NCBI GenBank assembly: GCA_905250075.1
Contig: CAJNOP010000002.1
Location: 1,865,867 to 1,929,866, forward strand
Direction: 5' to 3'
Source of the DNA: Rotaria sp. Silwood1
Taxonomy: Eukaryota; Rotifera; Eurotatoria; Philodinida; Philodinidae
Length of the DNA: 64,000 nucleotides
Under the pieces are notes generated by a model. That model had not been told where the DNA came from, did not search any database, and worked only from the letters and a program-made list of their open reading frames with translations. Positions 61,330 through 64,000 of the stretch are shown one piece after another (position 1 is the first letter of the stretch; every line of letters starts with the position of its first letter). Made by a program: the position numbers and the translations under genes.

Positions 61330-64000
61330 ATGAAAGCTGCACGTCTTTTCCATCTTCGAAATCTTCTTCAAATCCGTATACAATATCGAGGTTTGTTGGT
61401 TATTAAGAAATATAATGACAAACTTTGAGTTAATTTAGGAAACAGCGTTCTCAGTCAAGAACCGACGGGTCCAAACATGAAAACAGAAGTTCCTGTAAGA
61501 TGTTTCTTTTTATTAAATTTTCTTTTCTACAATTAACTTTTTTTGATATATGTATATATATAAGGGTCCAAAATCAAAACAATTCATGAAAGAACTCGAA
61601 AAAACACAAGTAAGTGACTAGTTTAGGAATTATGTATAAAGAAACAAACAATGATTTTCTGATTTCATAATTTAGAATGCTTTAAGTACAATCTTTGTGT
61701 TGGACGTTGAAAAATCTATAGGCAATTATGCTATTGACATTGATGGAAATATTATGTTGGATGTTTATGAACAAATTGCTTCACTTCCATTGGGTAATCG
61801 ATTGAACATATAAGAAAAAGAATCTTATTTTGCACATTATTCCTTTTTTTCCTAGGTTACAATCATCCAGCGATTCAAAAAGTTTTTCAAGATCCAAAAA
61901 ATTTAGTTCGTTTCAATCAGTCATGAAATATTATCATTCAAGTTTCTTTCATAGAGTCATTTTGTTAATCGACCAGCACTTGGTGTTCATCCAACACCTC
62001 AATTTATTAAACAAATAGAACAAACATTACTTCCAGTAAATATATTATCATATAATCTTTCGGTTTATATATTTCATCATGTGTCTATCTAGATCGCACC
62101 TAAAGGTCTTGACTATGTTCAACCAATGATGTGTGGTTCATGTTCAAATGAAAATGCATTTAAAGCTATGTGTATATGGTATGCAAATAAACATCGCAAT
62201 GGAAAAGCATTTACTGATGAAGAATTAAAATCATCTATGTATAATAAACCACCAGGTTGTCCAAGTTTTTCGATAATGTCATTTGAAGGAGCCTTTCATG
62301 GACGAACATTTGGTAATATGAAAATGAAAATGAAAAAGAAAAATTTCTTTAAGATTTTTATTCTTGTTTTCAGGTGCACTATCATGTACACATTCGAAAC
62401 CGATTCATAAACTTGATATTCCAAGTTTCGATTGGCCAATTGCACCATTTCCAAGATATAAATATCCATTAGGAGAAAATGAACAAGAAAATACAAAAGA
62501 AGATGAAAAATGTTTAGCTCATGTAAATTTTCTGTTTTAATCATTATCGAGATAGTTTTTAGAAGGTATTCAAAAAGTCAACAAGATCGATTCAACGTCC
62601 TATTCATGTTTCCTTAATTTTGATTTCGGATAAATATAAATTAATATATATGCAAGACAAAATATTTACAAACTCAACTGACGAGGAAACATGCTTAAAT
62701 GTCCGATCGATTTTTGATCGAAACTGCACTCGAATGAATGGCTATGACGAGTCGTATCCAAGCTTACGATAGTTTGGTTGTCTCAATTGTTGCACTTGAC
62801 TTACCGAATCTTTACTGGATTTTTTCATCGAAATCTGTGATCCTCTTCAGATCATTATGAACATCGATTTTTGATTTGAAAATTACTAACTTTCATCACA
62901 GGCTTCGATTCGAAAAAACAAAAACAAAGGTCTAGACAATCGAGCCATCGTAGGCTTTGACACTAGCCATCATAGTCTATCATATGCGTACAATTGGGAA
63001 TGTTACCTTGGTAGTTAAACAATGCTGAAATAAACAATTTGATATTCAAAATTTATCTTATTTATCGACTAGGGCAATCAAAAAAGATAACCTTTTCGTC
63101 GAATATTTCTAAGTTGGATCAGCAACTGCTTTTTTTAATGGCAATAGAAATTTAGATATGAAGTTATTTGAAACTACTTATGAAAAAAAGTAGTTTCTGT
63201 TTGTTGGAAAATTTTTTTTTCTTAATTAGATTGAAGAATTATTTCATGAATATAAATCAAAACAAAAGCCAGTAGTTGGTGTTGTAGCTGAGCCAATTCA
63301 AAGTGAAGGCGGTGATTATCATGGAAGTCCAACTTTTTTTCGACGTCTACAAAAAATAACTAAACAGGTTAATAAAATCTATGTTTATATAAAAAATAAA
63401 ACAATAAAAAAGATGGAATTTATTATTTTTTGTTTGTGTTAGAATGGTGCAGCATTACTTATTGATGAAGTTCAAACAGGTCTTGGTGCCACAGGAAAAT
63501 TTTGGGCACATGAACATTTTGATTTACCTGAATCACCTGATATAGTTACATTTGCAAAAAAATTTCAAACCGGAGGTTATTTTGCTAAACCAGAATTTCA
63601 ACCTAAACAGGTTAATTTTGTAAAAAATAATGCAAACGAATCAATTAATTATTTATATTTATAGCCTTATCGTATTTTTAATACTTGGATGGGTGAACCA
63701 GCTAAACTGTTAGTATTAGATGCTGTATTAAAAACAGTTAAACAAGAAAACTTAATTGAAAATACAAGAAAAACTGGTGATATACTTTTAAATGGTTTTG
63801 AAAATATAAGCAAACAATATTCACATTTTATTCTTAATGTACGTGGTCGAGGTACATATTGTGCATTTGATACGCCGGATGCCTCAATACGTGATAAATT
63901 TATAAGTCAAATGAGAAATGCTGGTAAATGAACAAATTGAGATTTTTATTTGATTCTGGTTTTTCTTTTTATACATAGGTATTCAAGTAGGAGCTTGTGG
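61330..64000 (+). CDS. ABAT: 4-aminobutyrate (GABA) aminotransferase, mitochondrial, 3' partial
   Basis: Twelve exons in frame: 61330-61390, 61439-61494, 61565-61609, 61676-61793, 61856-61905, 61955-62035, 62093-62312, 62374-62522, 63230-63367, 63443-63610, 63665-63923 and 63979-64000 (continues beyond the window), about 455 residues against 500 in human. The N-terminus is a basic mitochondrial presequence ([17 protein letters not shown]). Family landmarks: [43 protein letters not shown] (the CGSC segment of the iron-sulphur-bearing enzyme), [58 protein letters not shown] and [11 protein letters not shown], whose Lys is the expected PLP Schiff-base residue. It converts GABA and 2-oxoglutarate to succinate semialdehyde and glutamate. 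The first ATG is followed by the presequence. Exons are very short at the 5' end. Confidence 0.93.
62560..63110. repeat. Candidate foldback element in ABAT intron 62523-63229
   Basis: atggctatgacgagtcgtat then ccaagcttacgatagtttgg and ttgtct at the left faces, in reverse complement, atggctagtgtcaaagccta then cgatggctcgattgtct. The arms are diverged and the ends poorly defined. No open frame. Confidence 0.45.

Overview
The window is AT-rich animal nuclear DNA. Coding exons end at GT and resume after AG, mostly across introns of about 50-70 bases with T-rich 3' ends, and third codon positions are nearly all A or T. Every multi-exon gene model below was joined by hand. In each, the exon phases agree and no stop interrupts the frame, which is strong internal support. 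The gene set (WDR81, IQSEC, ZNFX1, an FHA kinase, ceramide kinase, NCS-like EF-hand proteins, GABA transaminase) is metazoan. Tiny introns, high AT and Asn/Gln-rich linkers would suit a bdelloid rotifer or similar small invertebrate; the species assignment is inference.

Layout. 62-9628 (+) is the C-terminal half of WDR81, with its 5' end outside the window. 13818-21709 (+) is an IQSEC/BRAG-type Arf exchange factor with coiled coil, IQ motif, Sec7 and PH domains. It converges on a two-exon coiled-coil gene at 21984-22924 (-). 22925-28160 is a gene-poor block holding foldback repeats and a possible decayed coding fragment. 28161-30356 (-) is a single-exon, 731-residue disordered protein with eleven 13-residue tandem repeats. 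After a 5.1-kb gap comes ZNFX1 at 35458-46971 (+; 19 exons, 1963 residues), with helicase motifs, NFX1 zinc fingers and an RZ finger. 49076-51464 (-) is a Chk2-like FHA kinase, head-to-head with ceramide kinase (53047-56229, +). Then come a repeat-rich stretch (56551-58733), a 56-residue spliced membrane-protein gene (59000-59229, -), a double NCS-like EF-hand protein (59571-60812, +) and most of mitochondrial GABA transaminase (61330-64000, +, running off the end).

The main structural finding is that introns fall into two classes. Most are 50-70 bases. In most of the long ones (about 0.45-2.2 kb) I found a foldback, MITE-like palindromic element or a piece of one. Several repeat families occur more than once, for example in WDR81 and ZNFX1 introns. 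The clearest intergenic foldbacks are at 24388-24960 and 58051-58733.

The genes form no operon or single pathway; they are independent housekeeping and signalling genes. Shared themes are membrane traffic and lipid signalling (WDR81, IQSEC, CERK) and RNA surveillance or innate defence (ZNFX1). No RNA gene, CRISPR array or intact transposase was recognised.
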